Origin: Lysinibacillus piscis
GTDB lineage: Bacteria; Bacillota; Bacilli; Bacillales_A; Planococcaceae
Assembly (NCBI RefSeq): GCF_026012395.1
Contig: NZ_BRZA01000001.1
Coordinates: 868,001-932,000, forward strand
DNA length: 64,000 nt
Reading direction: 5' to 3'
The number at the start of each line of letters is the position of its first letter. Within the stretch, counting starts at the first letter, position 1. The position numbers were made by a program, and so were the translations under genes. Of the stretch, positions 48,770-58,155 are shown piece by piece. The notes beneath the pieces were generated by a model. It saw nothing but the letters and a program-made list of their open reading frames with translations, was not told where the DNA came from and searched no databases.

Positions 48770-49714
48770 ATGACTAAACAAATACTGTGTCACATTCCAT
48801 TGTCAAAGCTATTAGATTTAAAAGTAGATTTTGCCTTTAAACAATTGTTTGGCAGTGAGCGTAATCAAGAAATTACTATTGCCTTTTTAAATGCTATTTT
48901 ACAGCGCACAGACCGTGATGTAATGAAAGAAGTCGTATTTTTAAGCCAAGAAGTTGGTGGAGAATATAATGAAGATAAACAATCTAGATTAGATATAGTC
49001 GTCAAAACACAGGCTGGAGAATATATTAATATTGAGATGCAACTAGGAAACAAACAAAGTATGTTCAAACGTACGATGTTTTATTGGGCTAGACTGTATG
49101 TTGGGCAATTGCAACGTGGACAAGGTTATCATGCACTTGCTCCCACAATTACGATCAATATTTGCAATTACACATTACTTACAGACACCCCACACTACCA
49201 TAGTACCTATCACTTGTATGAGGATCTAACTGGTCAACGTGTTAGCGCAAAAAATGATGTGCTTGAAGTACATTTTATCGAAATCAATAAATTTTTAGCA
49301 GCATGGTTTGCAGACGAAGTAACACATGTAGATAATGGATTAGTTAGATGGCTGATGCTTTTAAGCATGGTCGATGCTCGTCATCACCGCGTATATGATG
49401 AAATTTATCAAAAACTGGAGGAATTAGCGATGAAGGACAACCATTTACAGCAAGCCTTTAATGCATGGGAAGATATGAGCCAAACGCCCGAATCCATTAT
49501 TGCCTACCAATCTCGCTTGAAATATATTATTGATGAAGAAGCAAGTATAGTGGACGCAAAGCAAGCTGGGATTGAAGAAGGTTTAGAACAAGGTATCGCT
49601 CAAAAAAATAAAGAAATCATTCTGACAGGCTTGCAAAACAATGTGCCAATCGACACATTAGCCCTATTAACAGGATATTCAGTCGAACAAATACAGCAGC
49701 TGTACCAAAAATAG
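48770..49714 (+). CDS. Rpn-family recombination-promoting nuclease (PD-(D/E)XK transposase-like)
   Basis: Product of 314 aa; ATG after GAGGTG. The N-terminal LDLKVDFAFKQLFGSERNQEI is the usual opening of Rpn/PDDEXK_2 proteins. The nuclease core has RLDIVVKTQAGEYINIEMQLG, with the Asp and the E-x-Q typical of this family. The C-terminal third is helical (EEGLEQGIAQKNKEI, then ALLTGYSVEQIQQLY). E. coli RpnA-E are DNA endonucleases that raise RecA-independent recombination. It lies 48 bp after comK on the same strand and may be cotranscribed; convergent with prfB. Confidence 0.9.
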   Translation: MTKQILCHIPLSKLLDLKVDFAFKQLFGSERNQEITIAFLNAILQRTDRDVMKEVVFLSQEVGGEYNEDKQSRLDIVVKTQAGEYINIEMQLGNKQSMFKRTMFYWARLYVGQLQRGQGYHALAPTITINICNYTLLTDTPHYHSTYHLYEDLTGQRVSAKNDVLEVHFIEINKFLAAWFADEVTHVDNGLVRWLMLLSMVDARHHRVYDEIYQKLEELAMKDNHLQQAFNAWEDMSQTPESIIAYQSRLKYIIDEEASIVDAKQAGIEEGLEQGIAQKNKEIILTGLQNNVPIDTLALLTGYSVEQIQQLYQK

Positions 49715-49728
49715 TCATTATAAAGTAT

Positions 49729-49762
49729 ACTATCCCCTCAAAATGTCTCTTGAGGGGATAGT
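49729..49762. terminator. Terminator between the Rpn gene and prfB
   Basis: ACTATCCCCTCAA (49729-49741) pairs perfectly with TTGAGGGGATAGT (49750-49762). Flanks are AT-rich with only weak T tracts; shared by converging genes. Confidence 0.8.
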
Positions 49763-49765
49763 TAA

Positions 49766-50870
49766 TTAACCTATTTTAGAACGTAAATAAGCATGGATAA
49801 ATGGATCTAAGTCACCGTCCATCACTGCCCCTACATTACCTGTTTCCTCACTTGTTCGATGGTCTTTTACCATCGAATAAGGATGGAAAACATAAGAACG
49901 AATTTGTGAGCCCCAACCAATGTCCTTTTGCTCACCACGAATTTCATCTAGCTGTGCTTGTTGCTTGTCTAACTCTAGCTGATACAATTTTCCTTTTAAC
50001 ATCGTCATTGCTTTTTCACGGTTTTTAATTTGTGAACGTTCTGCCTGACATTGAACAATTGTACCTGTTGGAATATGCGTAATACGAACGGCTGAGTCCG
50101 TTGTATTAATATGCTGTCCGCCAGCACCTGTCGCACGATATGTGTCAATTTTTAAATCCTCTGTACGGATGTCAATTTCAATATTGTCATCAAATTCTGG
50201 CATGACATCACAGGATACAAACGAAGTATGACGACGACCTGAAGAATCGAACGGTGAAATGCGCACTAAACGATGGACACCTTTTTCAGCCTGCAAATAA
50301 CCATAAGCATTATGTCCCTTTATCGATAATGTCACAGATTTAATACCAGCCTCATCACCTGGTAAATAGTCTACAGTCTCTACTTTGAAGCCACGTTTAT
50401 CCGCCCAACGTGTATACATGCGCAACAGCATAGAACCCCAATCCTGTGATTCTGTACCACCTGCACCAGGATGAAGCTCTAAAATCGCATTATTTTGATC
50501 ATATGGCCCACTAAGCAACAATTGAAGCTCGAAGTCACTCATTTTTTGCTGAAATTCTACTAGTTCTTTGCCTAATTCTTCTTGAAGCTCTTCATCTGGC
50601 TCTTCTCGTAAAAGCTCTAATGTCATATCTAAATTTTCGTGTGTTTCTGCTAAATCCTTATACTCATTGACAATGGACTTCAATCCATTACTTTCATTAA
50701 TAACTAACTGTGCCCCTTGTTGATCATCCCAAAAACCAGGCTCTAGCATCATTTCGTCTAACTCTTGAATACGTGCCTCTTTATTTTCTAAGTCAAAGAG
50801 ACCCCCTAAAGTCCACCAATTTTTTGGCTGTAGTATCTAATACATTCCGTACCTCTGATAATTCTATCAT
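49766..50870 (-). CDS. prfB: Peptide chain release factor 2, expressed by programmed +1 frameshift
   Basis: RF2 terminates at UGA and UAA. Zero frame starts at the ATG complementary to 50868-50870 (after GGAGG) and reads 25 codons ([14 protein letters not shown]) to an in-frame TGA at 50795-50793. A +1 shift on CTT-T continues [16 protein letters not shown] and then 342 further codons in all to 49766. GGQ motif ([12 protein letters not shown]) and the SPF tripeptide ([12 protein letters not shown]) are present. About 367 aa after shifting, the normal RF2 length. Downstream of secA and comK2 on this strand, as prfB-secA in Bacillus. Confidence 0.97.
50792..50807 (-). promoter_or_regulatory. 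prfB autoregulatory frameshift site
   Basis: Minus strand AGGGGG-TCT-CTT-TGA-C: an internal Shine-Dalgarno three bases before the CTT slip codon and the UGA at codon 26. This is the classical RF2 feedback element. Confidence 0.97.
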
Positions 50871-50958
50871 TGTAAAATCCTCCGAACATTTTTAATCAGG
50901 TTAGTTATACACCTATATCTTTTTATTATAACGCTAGATACGGAATTTCAACACCATG

Positions 50959-51423
50959 TTATTCAAGTAAATTTTTTTTACGTATTTCTAATTTATATTT
51001 TAATAAAAAGGCTCTTTGCATCCGATATTCAAGGGCCTTCACACTCATATCCACCGTTCTTTCTCTACCATTGGTAAAAATAATTTTTGTTCTTTTTTTA
51101 TCAACAATGCCATAGTCATAAATATGATGGACAGCATACCAAGCACATTCACGATGCCATGGAGATTTACTTGGAAACCATAACTTTTCATATACAAGTA
51201 TTGGATTTTTATTTAATTTACCTAATATTGTTTTGGAACCTTCACAAGCTCCTTTTAAACTGGAGCCAAAGTAACGTAAATTAAAATCCATTAATTTTGT
51301 TGGTGCCATTGTTGATATATATTCGCCATCCTTCTCAATCACATTTGTGTTCAAATTTCCAAATTCATCATAGACAGGTTCATATAACATCGTTTCGCTA
51401 TTCATAACATCCTCAGTATCCAT
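50959..51423 (-). CDS. ComK-family protein (copy 2, divergent)
   Basis: Product of 154 aa; ATG seven bases after GAGGTGG. ComK core segments are recognisable: LRYFGSSLKGACEGSKTILG (ComK RFFGSSYAG), NKNPILVYEKLWFPSKSPWH, ECAWYAVHHIYDY (ComK QCGWISHVHV) and ALEYRMQRAFLLKYKLEIRK. It differs strongly from copy 1 2.2 kb away, so this is an old paralogue rather than a recent duplication. The tail is short and basic. It may be a second competence regulator or bind different sites. Lies between secA and prfB on their strand. Confidence 0.8.
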   Translation of the reverse strand: MDTEDVMNSETMLYEPVYDEFGNLNTNVIEKDGEYISTMAPTKLMDFNLRYFGSSLKGACEGSKTILGKLNKNPILVYEKLWFPSKSPWHRECAWYAVHHIYDYGIVDKKRTKIIFTNGRERTVDMSVKALEYRMQRAFLLKYKLEIRKKNLLE

Positions 51424-51482
51424 TGCTATTCCACCTCATTAACTTTATGTTTATTTTTGTTAATAAAAGAAATATACTAAGT

Positions 51483-51552
51483 GTATATTGGTATACGCCA
51501 ATACACATCCTCGAGTGAGTCTGCCCAGACAATTCTGCTCGAGGATTTTTTT
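51483..51552 (+). ncRNA. Candidate small RNA with terminal intrinsic terminator
   Basis: No plus-strand gene reaches here, yet a strong plus-strand terminator is present: CCTCGAG (51509-51515) and CTCGAGG (51538-51544), then TTTTTTT (51546-51552). Just upstream, GTGTATATTGG and its imperfect complement in CCAATACAC (51481-51506) make a second hairpin. A -10-like TATACT is at about 51473-51478, with only a weak -35 (TTTATT). It would give a ~70-nt RNA, divergent from or antisense to the leader of the second comK-type gene. Not matched to any family I know. Confidence 0.45.
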
Positions 51553-51724
51553 GTAACTCCACATGAACCACCACCTTTCTTATCAATTAAAGTATTTATC
51601 CCTATTTTTCACATAAAAAAGAAAATAGAACGAAAAGTCTGAATATTAAAATTATTGTATACTCATATTTTCCAAATGTCTATTAAAAATTACTTTTATA
51701 CCTATAAATGAAAATAAAATAGAC
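51553..51724 (-). other. Region upstream of the second comK-type gene
   Basis: AT-rich, no open frame of note. It contains an exact ComK AT-box AAAA-attac-TTTT at 51685-51697. With the small RNA unit below it, it makes up the 345-bp gap between the second comK-type gene and secA. Confidence 0.4.
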
Positions 51725-51758
51725 AAAAAAGACCATTAACATATAGTTAAATGGTCTT
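51725..51758 (-). terminator. Terminator of secA
   Basis: GACCATT..AAC pairs with GTT..AATGGTC (51731-51757); minus-strand U tract from the A run 51725-51730. Confidence 0.82.
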
Positions 51759-51768
51759 CTTTCTCTTA

Positions 51769-54282
51769 TTAGGCTTGTGCTGCGCCATGGCAATTTTTAA
51801 ATTTCTTGCCACTTCCACATGGACACATATCATTACGTCCAATATTTTCAGCTTTGCGAAGTGGTTGTTTTTTTGGTGCTGGAGCTCCGTCTTCCTTCGG
51901 GTTCACTGCTTGACCCTTAGCCACTTCCTCACGCTCTAAATTATGTTGGATTTCTGCTTTCATTGCATATTTTGCAACATCTTCTCGGATGGATGCAACC
52001 ATATCCTCAAACATCGCGAAGCCTTCCTGTTGATATTCGCGAAGTGGGTCATTTTGTCCATATGCTCGAAGATGGATTCCTTGACGCAATTGATCCATCG
52101 CATCAATATGATCAATCCATTTTGTATCAATTGAACGTAATAAAATAACTTTTTCAAATTCACGCATACGCTCAGATGTCAATTTTTCCTCTTTTTCGTC
52201 GTAACGTGTAAAGACAGCTTCTGTAATTAGTCCATTGATGTCCTCAGCCGTTTTTCCTTCAAAATCTGCGACTGTTAAAATTCCTTCATCTAACAAATTC
52301 GCCGCTACTACATCCTCGATTGCTTTTAAATGCCAATCTTTTGGTTCCCCTTGCGTATGCAAGCTTACAATGTTATCGATTGTTTCACGAATCATCGACT
52401 CAACAAGGATACGCATATTGTCTGTTTCCAGTACGTCATAGCGCTCTTTATAAATAATTTCACGTTGTTGACGTAATACATCATCATATTGCAATAAACG
52501 TTTACGTGCATCAAAGTTATTACCTTCTACACGTTTCTGTGCAGATTCTACGGCTCTTGATACAACTTTAGATTGTAATGGCTGTGCATCATCCATTCCT
52601 AAACGCATCATCATCGATTTCATATTATCTGAACCGAAGCGACGCATTAATTCATCCTCAAGTGATAAATAGAATTGCGTTACCCCAGGATTCCCTTGAC
52701 GTCCTGAACGACCACGTAGCTGATTATCGATACGACGAGATTCATGACGCTCTGTACCAATAACAGCCAAACCACCAAGCTCTAATACACCTTCACCAGG
52801 TTTAATATCCGTACCACGACCTGCCATATTTGTTGCGATTGTAACAGCACCCCTAGTACCCGCATTCGCAATAATTTCAGCTTCACGTTCATGATTTTTC
52901 GCATTTAATACATTATGTGGAATTTTATGTTTATCCAGTAGCTTAGAAATAATTTCAGATGTTTCAATCGCTACTGTCCCTACAAGTACAGGTTGTCCCG
53001 CTTGATGACGCTCTGCAATATCAGCCGCAACAGCCTTATATTTGCCATCCATCGTTGCAAAAATTAAATCAGGACGGTCATCACGTGCAATTGGCTTATT
53101 TGTTGGAATCGCAATAACATTCATATTATAAATATTGCGGAATTCCTCTTCCTCTGTTTTTGCTGTACCTGTCATACCTGATAGCTTTTGGTACATACGG
53201 AAATAGTTTTGGAAGGTAATTGTCGCCATTGTCATCGACTCATTTTGAATTTCTACACCTTCCTTGGCTTCAATCGCCTGATGTAAACCATCCGAGTAGC
53301 GACGCCCTTTCATTAAACGCCCCGTAAAACCATCAACAATGACAATTTCGTCATCCTGTACAACATAGTCCACATCATTATGCATACTCACATGTGCTTT
53401 TAATGATTGATTAATGGCATGGTTTAAACGAACATGTGTTAAGTCGAATAAGTTATCAATTCCAAATGCTTTCTCTGCTTTTTCAACACCAGCATCTGTT
53501 AATGTAACACCCTTTGTTGATTCTTCATATGTGTAATCTGTTTCTGCATTTAACATACGGACAAAAGCATTGGACTGCTTATAAAGCTGTGCAGATTTCC
53601 CAGCTTGTCCTGAAATAATTAACGGTGTACGTGCTTCATCGATTAAAATGGAGTCCACTTCATCGATAACAGCATAATGTAAAGGACGTTGCACACGCTC
53701 TTCTTTATATAACACCATGTTATCACGTAAGTAATCAAAGCCTAGTTCATTGTTTGTACTATAGGTAATATCAGCTTCATAAGCCTCACGTTTTTCTTCT
53801 TTTGAGAGGCTGTTCAAATTCAAGCCCACAGATAGGCCTAAGAAATTATACAGCTGTCCCATTTCAGCAGCATCACGACCTGCTAAATATTCATTGACTG
53901 TAACAACATGCACACCTTTCCCAGTAATGGCGTTCAAATATACGGACATTGTAGCTGTCAAGGTTTTCCCTTCACCTGTTTTCATCTCTGCAATATTACC
54001 TTCATCAAGTGCTGCTGCCCCCATAATTTGTACACGGAATGGATACATACCAAGCACACGCTTCGATGCTTCTCGACAAACAGCAAAAGCTTCTGCACGA
54101 ATCGAATCTAGTTGTTCTCCATCAGCATAACGTTTTTGAAAATCAGCCGTTTTTGCTTGTAATTGTTCATCAGACAGTTGCTCCATTTGTGAAGCAAAGC
54201 TTTCTACTTGGTCTGCGATTTTTTCTAATTTTTTCAACTCACGTTTATTGAAATCAAAAATTTTATTTAATAAGTTTGCCAT
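51769..54282 (-). CDS. secA: Preprotein translocase ATPase SecA
   Basis: Motor that drives unfolded preproteins through SecYEG. Product of 837 aa from the ATG at 54280-54282 ([10 protein letters not shown]); the GTG at 54294 overlaps the Shine-Dalgarno AGGAAG. Walker A is in [11 protein letters not shown] (about 101-108), Walker B region [17 protein letters not shown], and helicase motif [10 protein letters not shown]. The C-terminal zinc-binding SEC-C motif [14 protein letters not shown] ends the protein, so SecB- or ribosome-type contacts are retained. Lies downstream of hpf, upstream of the second comK-type gene and prfB. Confidence 0.98.
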   Translation of the reverse strand: MANLLNKIFDFNKRELKKLEKIADQVESFASQMEQLSDEQLQAKTADFQKRYADGEQLDSIRAEAFAVCREASKRVLGMYPFRVQIMGAAALDEGNIAEMKTGEGKTLTATMSVYLNAITGKGVHVVTVNEYLAGRDAAEMGQLYNFLGLSVGLNLNSLSKEEKREAYEADITYSTNNELGFDYLRDNMVLYKEERVQRPLHYAVIDEVDSILIDEARTPLIISGQAGKSAQLYKQSNAFVRMLNAETDYTYEESTKGVTLTDAGVEKAEKAFGIDNLFDLTHVRLNHAINQSLKAHVSMHNDVDYVVQDDEIVIVDGFTGRLMKGRRYSDGLHQAIEAKEGVEIQNESMTMATITFQNYFRMYQKLSGMTGTAKTEEEEFRNIYNMNVIAIPTNKPIARDDRPDLIFATMDGKYKAVAADIAERHQAGQPVLVGTVAIETSEIISKLLDKHKIPHNVLNAKNHEREAEIIANAGTRGAVTIATNMAGRGTDIKPGEGVLELGGLAVIGTERHESRRIDNQLRGRSGRQGNPGVTQFYLSLEDELMRRFGSDNMKSMMMRLGMDDAQPLQSKVVSRAVESAQKRVEGNNFDARKRLLQYDDVLRQQREIIYKERYDVLETDNMRILVESMIRETIDNIVSLHTQGEPKDWHLKAIEDVVAANLLDEGILTVADFEGKTAEDINGLITEAVFTRYDEKEEKLTSERMREFEKVILLRSIDTKWIDHIDAMDQLRQGIHLRAYGQNDPLREYQQEGFAMFEDMVASIREDVAKYAMKAEIQHNLEREEVAKGQAVNPKEDGAPAPKKQPLRKAENIGRNDMCPCGSGKKFKNCHGAAQA

Positions 54283-54382
54283 GAACTTTTTCACTTCCTA
54301 TATAGTCTCAACTTTCATTTTACCATTGTATAACAGTTTCATGCAAATACTGTGCGACAGCGCCATGAAACATAGCGACAGC

Positions 54383-54466
54383 AGACGTTTTATGTACCGA
54401 AAACGAAGTGGCAGGTACAACAGATGTTTTATGCACAGAAAACGAGGTGGTAGGTACAACCAATAG
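54383..54466. repeat. 42-bp imperfect tandem duplication between hpf and secA
   Basis: Two adjacent 42-bp units (from about 54383 and 54425) share GTTTTATG, GAAAACGA and GTGG.AGGTACAAC, differing at about seven positions. Open in several frames on both strands but without ribosome sites; treated as non-coding leader DNA of secA. Confidence 0.7.
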
Positions 54467-54481
54467 TCCACCTAGATACAG

Positions 54482-54510
54482 AAAAAAAGACCCTCGCTAA
54501 AGCGAGAGTC
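54482..54510 (-). terminator. Terminator of hpf
   Basis: GACCCTCGCT (54489-54498) pairs with AGCGAGAGTC (54501-54510), one mismatch; minus-strand TTTTTTT from 54482-54488. Confidence 0.88.
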
Positions 54511-54525
54511 TCTATAAAATACTAA

Positions 54526-55074
54526 TTAATTTGTTTCGATTAAACCATACTTACCATCTTTACGTTTATAAACAATATTTGTGTTATTTGACTCTGCATC
54601 CGTAAAGATGTAAAAATCATGACCAAGCATGTTCATTTGTAAAATAGCTTCTTCTTGATCCATTGGTTTTAAATCGAATTGCTTTGTACGCACAACTGCA
54701 TATTCTTCTTCTGTCTCTGGTTCAGTAGCTACTTGTGAGGCAGCAAAGTAAACGCCTACCCCTTCACGCTCACGGAACTTACGGTTAACCTTTGTTTTAT
54801 GTTTGCGAATTTGACGCTCTAGCTTATCAACAATTAAATCAACTGCTGCGTACATATCGTTATGGCGCTCCTCTGCACGAAGCGTTAAATTTTTCATTGG
54901 AATCGTTACTTCTACTTTTGTTTGTTTATCGTTATACACTTTTAAATTGACGTTGGCGTTTGCATTCACATCTTCGCTAAAATAACGCTCAACTTTGTCG
55001 ATTTTATTTTCGACATATTCTCGAATTGCTGGAGTTACCTCAATATTTTCACCACGAATGTTATAGTTTAGCAT
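54526..55074 (-). CDS. hpf: Long-form ribosome hibernation promoting factor
   Basis: Product of 182 aa. The N-terminal S30AE domain (about 1-105: MLNYNIRGENIEVTPAIREYVENK opening) binds the 30S decoding region. The C-terminal domain (about 125-182: VVRTKQFDLKPMDQEEAILQMNMLGHDFYIF) mediates 100S dimer formation, so this is the long HPF (YvyD) of Firmicutes. The order hpf-secA is conserved with B. subtilis. ATG after GGAGG. In Bacillus it is induced by sigma-B and sigma-H; I did not identify those promoters here. Confidence 0.96.
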   Translation of the reverse strand: MLNYNIRGENIEVTPAIREYVENKIDKVERYFSEDVNANANVNLKVYNDKQTKVEVTIPMKNLTLRAEERHNDMYAAVDLIVDKLERQIRKHKTKVNRKFREREGVGVYFAASQVATEPETEEEYAVVRTKQFDLKPMDQEEAILQMNMLGHDFYIFTDAESNNTNIVYKRKDGKYGLIETN

Positions 55075-55166
55075 GTAAACTCCTCCTTTATAACTGCTAT
55101 ACTTTATATTTCTACATAAGTGTATGAATTCCTTCTAAATTCATTCAAATTTTCACAAAAATTTTA

Positions 55167-55544
55167 CTATAAATTATTTTTTTTCGATATTGCGATTTCT
55201 TTTTTCCGACGTGCTTTCAATTCATCGACAATCAAGTCCTCTACCTGTACTTGATCATTGAAAAATATACCATATTGCTTGCCCTTAGCAAAAGGACGTA
55301 CCCAAATAACTTCACCATAGGCACGTATCTCATGTGTATCAAGGATAAATCGTACTTCAATAGGCGGTGGATTAATGCCTAAATCTACTTCACTAAACAT
55401 TTTAATGCCTTTTGGACTAATATCTAATAAAGTAGCCATCGCCATTTTTTCTTTATTCACACGTCCATTTTCATAAACCGCAAAAGTCATAGGAATGGGT
55501 TCTTCAAATTTAAAGCGGAATCCTTCCTTACGTTTAAAATTCAT
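55167..55544 (-). CDS. PilZ-domain protein
   Basis: Product of 125 aa. PilZ landmarks are an N-terminal RKEGFRFKF in place of the RxxxR motif (first Arg replaced by Lys in the strict register) and LLDISPKGIKMF as the D/NxSxxG motif, followed by the six-strand barrel (IEVRFILDTHEIRAYGEVIWV). PilZ proteins bind cyclic di-GMP; the altered first motif makes binding uncertain. Sitting between hpf and the flagellar genes, it may link c-di-GMP to motility. ATG after GAGGTGG. Confidence 0.82.
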   Translation of the reverse strand: MNFKRKEGFRFKFEEPIPMTFAVYENGRVNKEKMAMATLLDISPKGIKMFSEVDLGINPPPIEVRFILDTHEIRAYGEVIWVRPFAKGKQYGIFFNDQVQVEDLIVDELKARRKKEIAISKKNNL

Positions 55545-55702
55545 CCTGCCACCTCATGTAATTCAAGTATGTATCAAAAAATCATCGCTATAAAGTGAAC
55601 CTTCAATTAGAAAGAGCTTTGACATATAAAATAGCCGTTCCCCCTCTATTTACTTCACTTTATGCTTCAAAGTGAGGTCTTACAACCTGTTGATACAAGA
55701 TA

Positions 55703-55738
55703 AAAGAAAGAGACCACCCCGATAAGATGATCTCTTTT
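55703..55738 (-). terminator. Terminator after fliS
   Basis: AAAGAGA (55707-55713) pairs with TCTCTTT (55731-55737), with further CA/TG pairing in the loop; minus strand continues CTTTTATC. Confidence 0.65.
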
Positions 55739-55745
55739 GGTTTGT

Positions 55746-56156
55746 CTAAGCTTGTCCGTTATTGCCTGAGCCGAATTGCTGTTGTCGATTAATGCGAATA
55801 ACTTCTTTCCATGTATCGCGGAATTCCGTCACAAACCCTTCAACTTCTTCAATAATCGCAGCATCATTTTTCATGTTAGCCTCTACAAGACGATGATTCA
55901 TAAACTCGTAAAGGGATAACATATTTTTGGATACAGGAATATCCATGTTCAATGTTGCCATTAGTTCACTAATGATAGCTTGTGCTTTTTGGATATTTGT
56001 GTTTTTTTCTTGTATATTCTTCTCAGTAATAGCTGTCTTTGCTTTTCCAAGAAATTTCAGACACCCATTATAAAGCATTAATGTAAGCTCACCAGGGGAT
56101 GCTGTTGTAACACTATTTTGTTTATATGCATTTTGCGCTGCTAAATTTGCTGCCAA
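55746..56156 (-). CDS. fliS: Flagellin export chaperone FliS
   Basis: Product of 136 aa, all helical. AYKQNSVTTASPGELTLMLYNGCLKFLGKA is split by the family's SPGELTLMLYDG-type motif (residues ~20-31), which binds the flagellin C-terminus. Length is typical. Last gene of the flaG-fliD-fliT-fliS run on this strand. The flagellin gene itself is not in the window. Confidence 0.94.
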   Translation of the reverse strand: MAANLAAQNAYKQNSVTTASPGELTLMLYNGCLKFLGKAKTAITEKNIQEKNTNIQKAQAIISELMATLNMDIPVSKNMLSLYEFMNHRLVEANMKNDAAIIEEVEGFVTEFRDTWKEVIRINRQQQFGSGNNGQA

Positions 56157-56231
56157 TAAAGGACAACTCCTTTGAACGAGTACTTTTTACTATTTTAAAC
56201 CATTTATTAGACAATTACTATGAACGAAATG

Positions 56232-56591
56232 TTAATTCTTTTTATCATAGTACATACCATCCATTGTCCGAATATCAGAATATGGATTTTGATATTGTAT
56301 CTCACTCTTTTTTGTTCTTTGAAGATTTGCCATATCTTGTTTCACTGCATTCATAACAACGACTAATCGTTCTTTAATACCATTATCCAGTTCAAGTAAT
56401 GTACAATGAATACGATCTTCTTGATTAAATTGAAAACCATTTTTCATTAACATATCAATAATATCTCCACGTTTATTAAGACTATCATTAATATGCTCAA
56501 TGTATCCATCCCGTTCTTCCCCAATTGGAATTTCGCCTAAAATTTTATATAAATTCGCTGACACTTGCAATAATTGATTGATTAGTTGCAT
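56232..56591 (-). CDS. fliT: FliT-like flagellar chaperone
   Basis: Product of 119 aa, predominantly helical (LINQLLQVSANLYKILGEI, NDSLNKRGDIIDMLMKNG). The size, position among fliD and fliS and the RGDIIDML pattern fit FliT, the FliD chaperone, but primary sequence similarity is weak in this family. The C-terminus ends in an unusual polar YDKKN tail. The order here is fliD-fliT-fliS, whereas B. subtilis has fliD-fliS-fliT. Confidence 0.7.
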   Translation of the reverse strand: MQLINQLLQVSANLYKILGEIPIGEERDGYIEHINDSLNKRGDIIDMLMKNGFQFNQEDRIHCTLLELDNGIKERLVVVMNAVKQDMANLQRTKKSEIQYQNPYSDIRTMDGMYYDKKN

Positions 56592-56628
56592 ATGACTCTC
56601 CTGCCTAGCTATTTAGAGATTACCTTCA

Positions 56629-58128
56629 CTATTGACCTTGCATGAACAAACTAGATTGTTGATTTGCTTTGTTAATCGCTGATTCCATAGCAGAGAACTG
56701 TTTCCAATAGCGTGCCTCAACATCTTTCATCTTATTTTGCCAAGTTTTAATACGGCTATCCAAATCTTTCAAATTTTTTCCAATAGCATATTCTGCATCT
56801 GTCATTGTCGAACGACCAGCTTTTTTCTCAATAGATACTTCAAATGATTTCATTGCATCATAACGAAGTTTCTCTAAATAGCCACGTGTATCGACAGTTT
56901 TACCATCTATGATATCCTCTTTTTTACCAGAACTGTTTTTAAATAGCTTTTCTACGGCATCTGGGTCTTCTTCTAAAGCCTTACGCAATTTTACTTCATC
57001 AATTTCTAGTGTGCCACCTTCATTGTAATTTTTAGATGTCGTAATCCCTATATTAAAGAGTGAATTATATTTTGATCCTTCTAGTGCTGGATTTGTTTCA
57101 TAAACTAATGCACGCATTTTTGAAAGCCCATCACGAATCAGTGCATCATTTCTAAGTAAACCACTTTTCGCTTTCTCATCCCATAGTTTTATTTCATTTT
57201 CCTTCATGTCTTTCTTTTGCTCTTCTGTAAGAGGCGCATAATCACGATATTTTGCTTCTTTTGTTTGACCAGAAAAATCTTTTACTAATTCATTATAAGT
57301 CGCTACAAAATCTTTAATCTTTTTCATCATGTCATCTACGTTTGAAGTAGATGCTAACGTTACAGGTGATATACTTTCAGTTGATGTACTTGTATTAAAA
57401 GTTGACTTGAGCGTAACATTATATCCATTCATTGAAAAGGTGTTACTAGTACGCTCTGTCTCAATACCATTTACCACAAATTTCGAATTTTTACCTGCTT
57501 GATTGCTTACTGCATCAATATCTAACTTTAATGCATCCTTTGCTGAACCTGTTATTTCAATACTACCCAAGCCTGTATTTTTAGCTGTAAGGGAGAATTG
57601 CCCTTTTTCAAACACCGCCGTAACACCAGCATTACTATTATTAATTTTTTTCACTAAATCTTCGACTGTCATATCAGATGTAATTTCTATTGGTGCTACA
57701 TTACCATTATTTTGGGGAGATTTAATTTCAAGTGTTCCAGAAATGCCTATAGCACTTAATTTGGTTTTTTCTGTCGTTGTATTATCACCAATCTTACCAC
57801 CTACTACTCGAGCAGCTGTCGCCAATTCCTCAACTTTCTCGATTGTCAATGTTCCAGATGCGCTACTTGATGCAGTTGCAGTAATTAAATTTGAGTTTGA
57901 GTTATTAACTGTTTTTGTATTGAAACTTTTTAATACTAAATTATCTGAGATATACATGTCAAACGTTTTAAGCTTTTTATTCACATCACGGTACGCATCC
58001 CGTTGCCATTCATATTTTTGCTTGTTTTGAAATAATTTATTTAGTGGAGCTCTTTCCGCACTCATTAATTTTTCTACTAAAGCATCAATATCCATCCCTG
58101 ACGCTAAACCGCCAATTCGCATTACCAT
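56629..58128 (-). CDS. fliD: Flagellar filament capping protein FliD
   Basis: Product of 499 aa. The N-terminal FliD_N domain (about 1-105: RIGGLASGMDIDALVEKLMSAERAPLNKL) and the C-terminal FliD_C domain (about 230-485: AKSGLLRNDALIRDGLSKMR, KTVDTRGYLEKLRYDAMKS) flank a variable surface part. Caps the growing filament and helps flagellin fold. ATG after GGAGG. 27 bp after flaG in the same operon. Confidence 0.95.
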   Translation of the reverse strand: MVMRIGGLASGMDIDALVEKLMSAERAPLNKLFQNKQKYEWQRDAYRDVNKKLKTFDMYISDNLVLKSFNTKTVNNSNSNLITATASSSASGTLTIEKVEELATAARVVGGKIGDNTTTEKTKLSAIGISGTLEIKSPQNNGNVAPIEITSDMTVEDLVKKINNSNAGVTAVFEKGQFSLTAKNTGLGSIEITGSAKDALKLDIDAVSNQAGKNSKFVVNGIETERTSNTFSMNGYNVTLKSTFNTSTSTESISPVTLASTSNVDDMMKKIKDFVATYNELVKDFSGQTKEAKYRDYAPLTEEQKKDMKENEIKLWDEKAKSGLLRNDALIRDGLSKMRALVYETNPALEGSKYNSLFNIGITTSKNYNEGGTLEIDEVKLRKALEEDPDAVEKLFKNSSGKKEDIIDGKTVDTRGYLEKLRYDAMKSFEVSIEKKAGRSTMTDAEYAIGKNLKDLDSRIKTWQNKMKDVEARYWKQFSAMESAINKANQQSSLFMQGQ

Positions 58129-58155
58129 AAATATTCCTCCAATTATAAGTACATT

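Noticed and set aside
48770-49714. Rpn-family gene as part of an insertion sequence
   Set aside because: No terminal inverted repeats or target duplication were seen, and the gene sits neatly between comK and a terminator; the family's 'transposase' label is historical.
49766-50752. prfB as a truncated gene starting at position 50752
   Set aside because: The upstream zero frame with AGGGGG-TCT-CTT-TGA-C is the normal programmed frameshift, so the gene is complete from 50870.
54248-54466. Small basic 72-aa gene with 14-residue repeats on the plus strand
   Set aside because: It is antisense to the start of secA, has no Shine-Dalgarno, and the repeat is explained by the 42-bp duplication.
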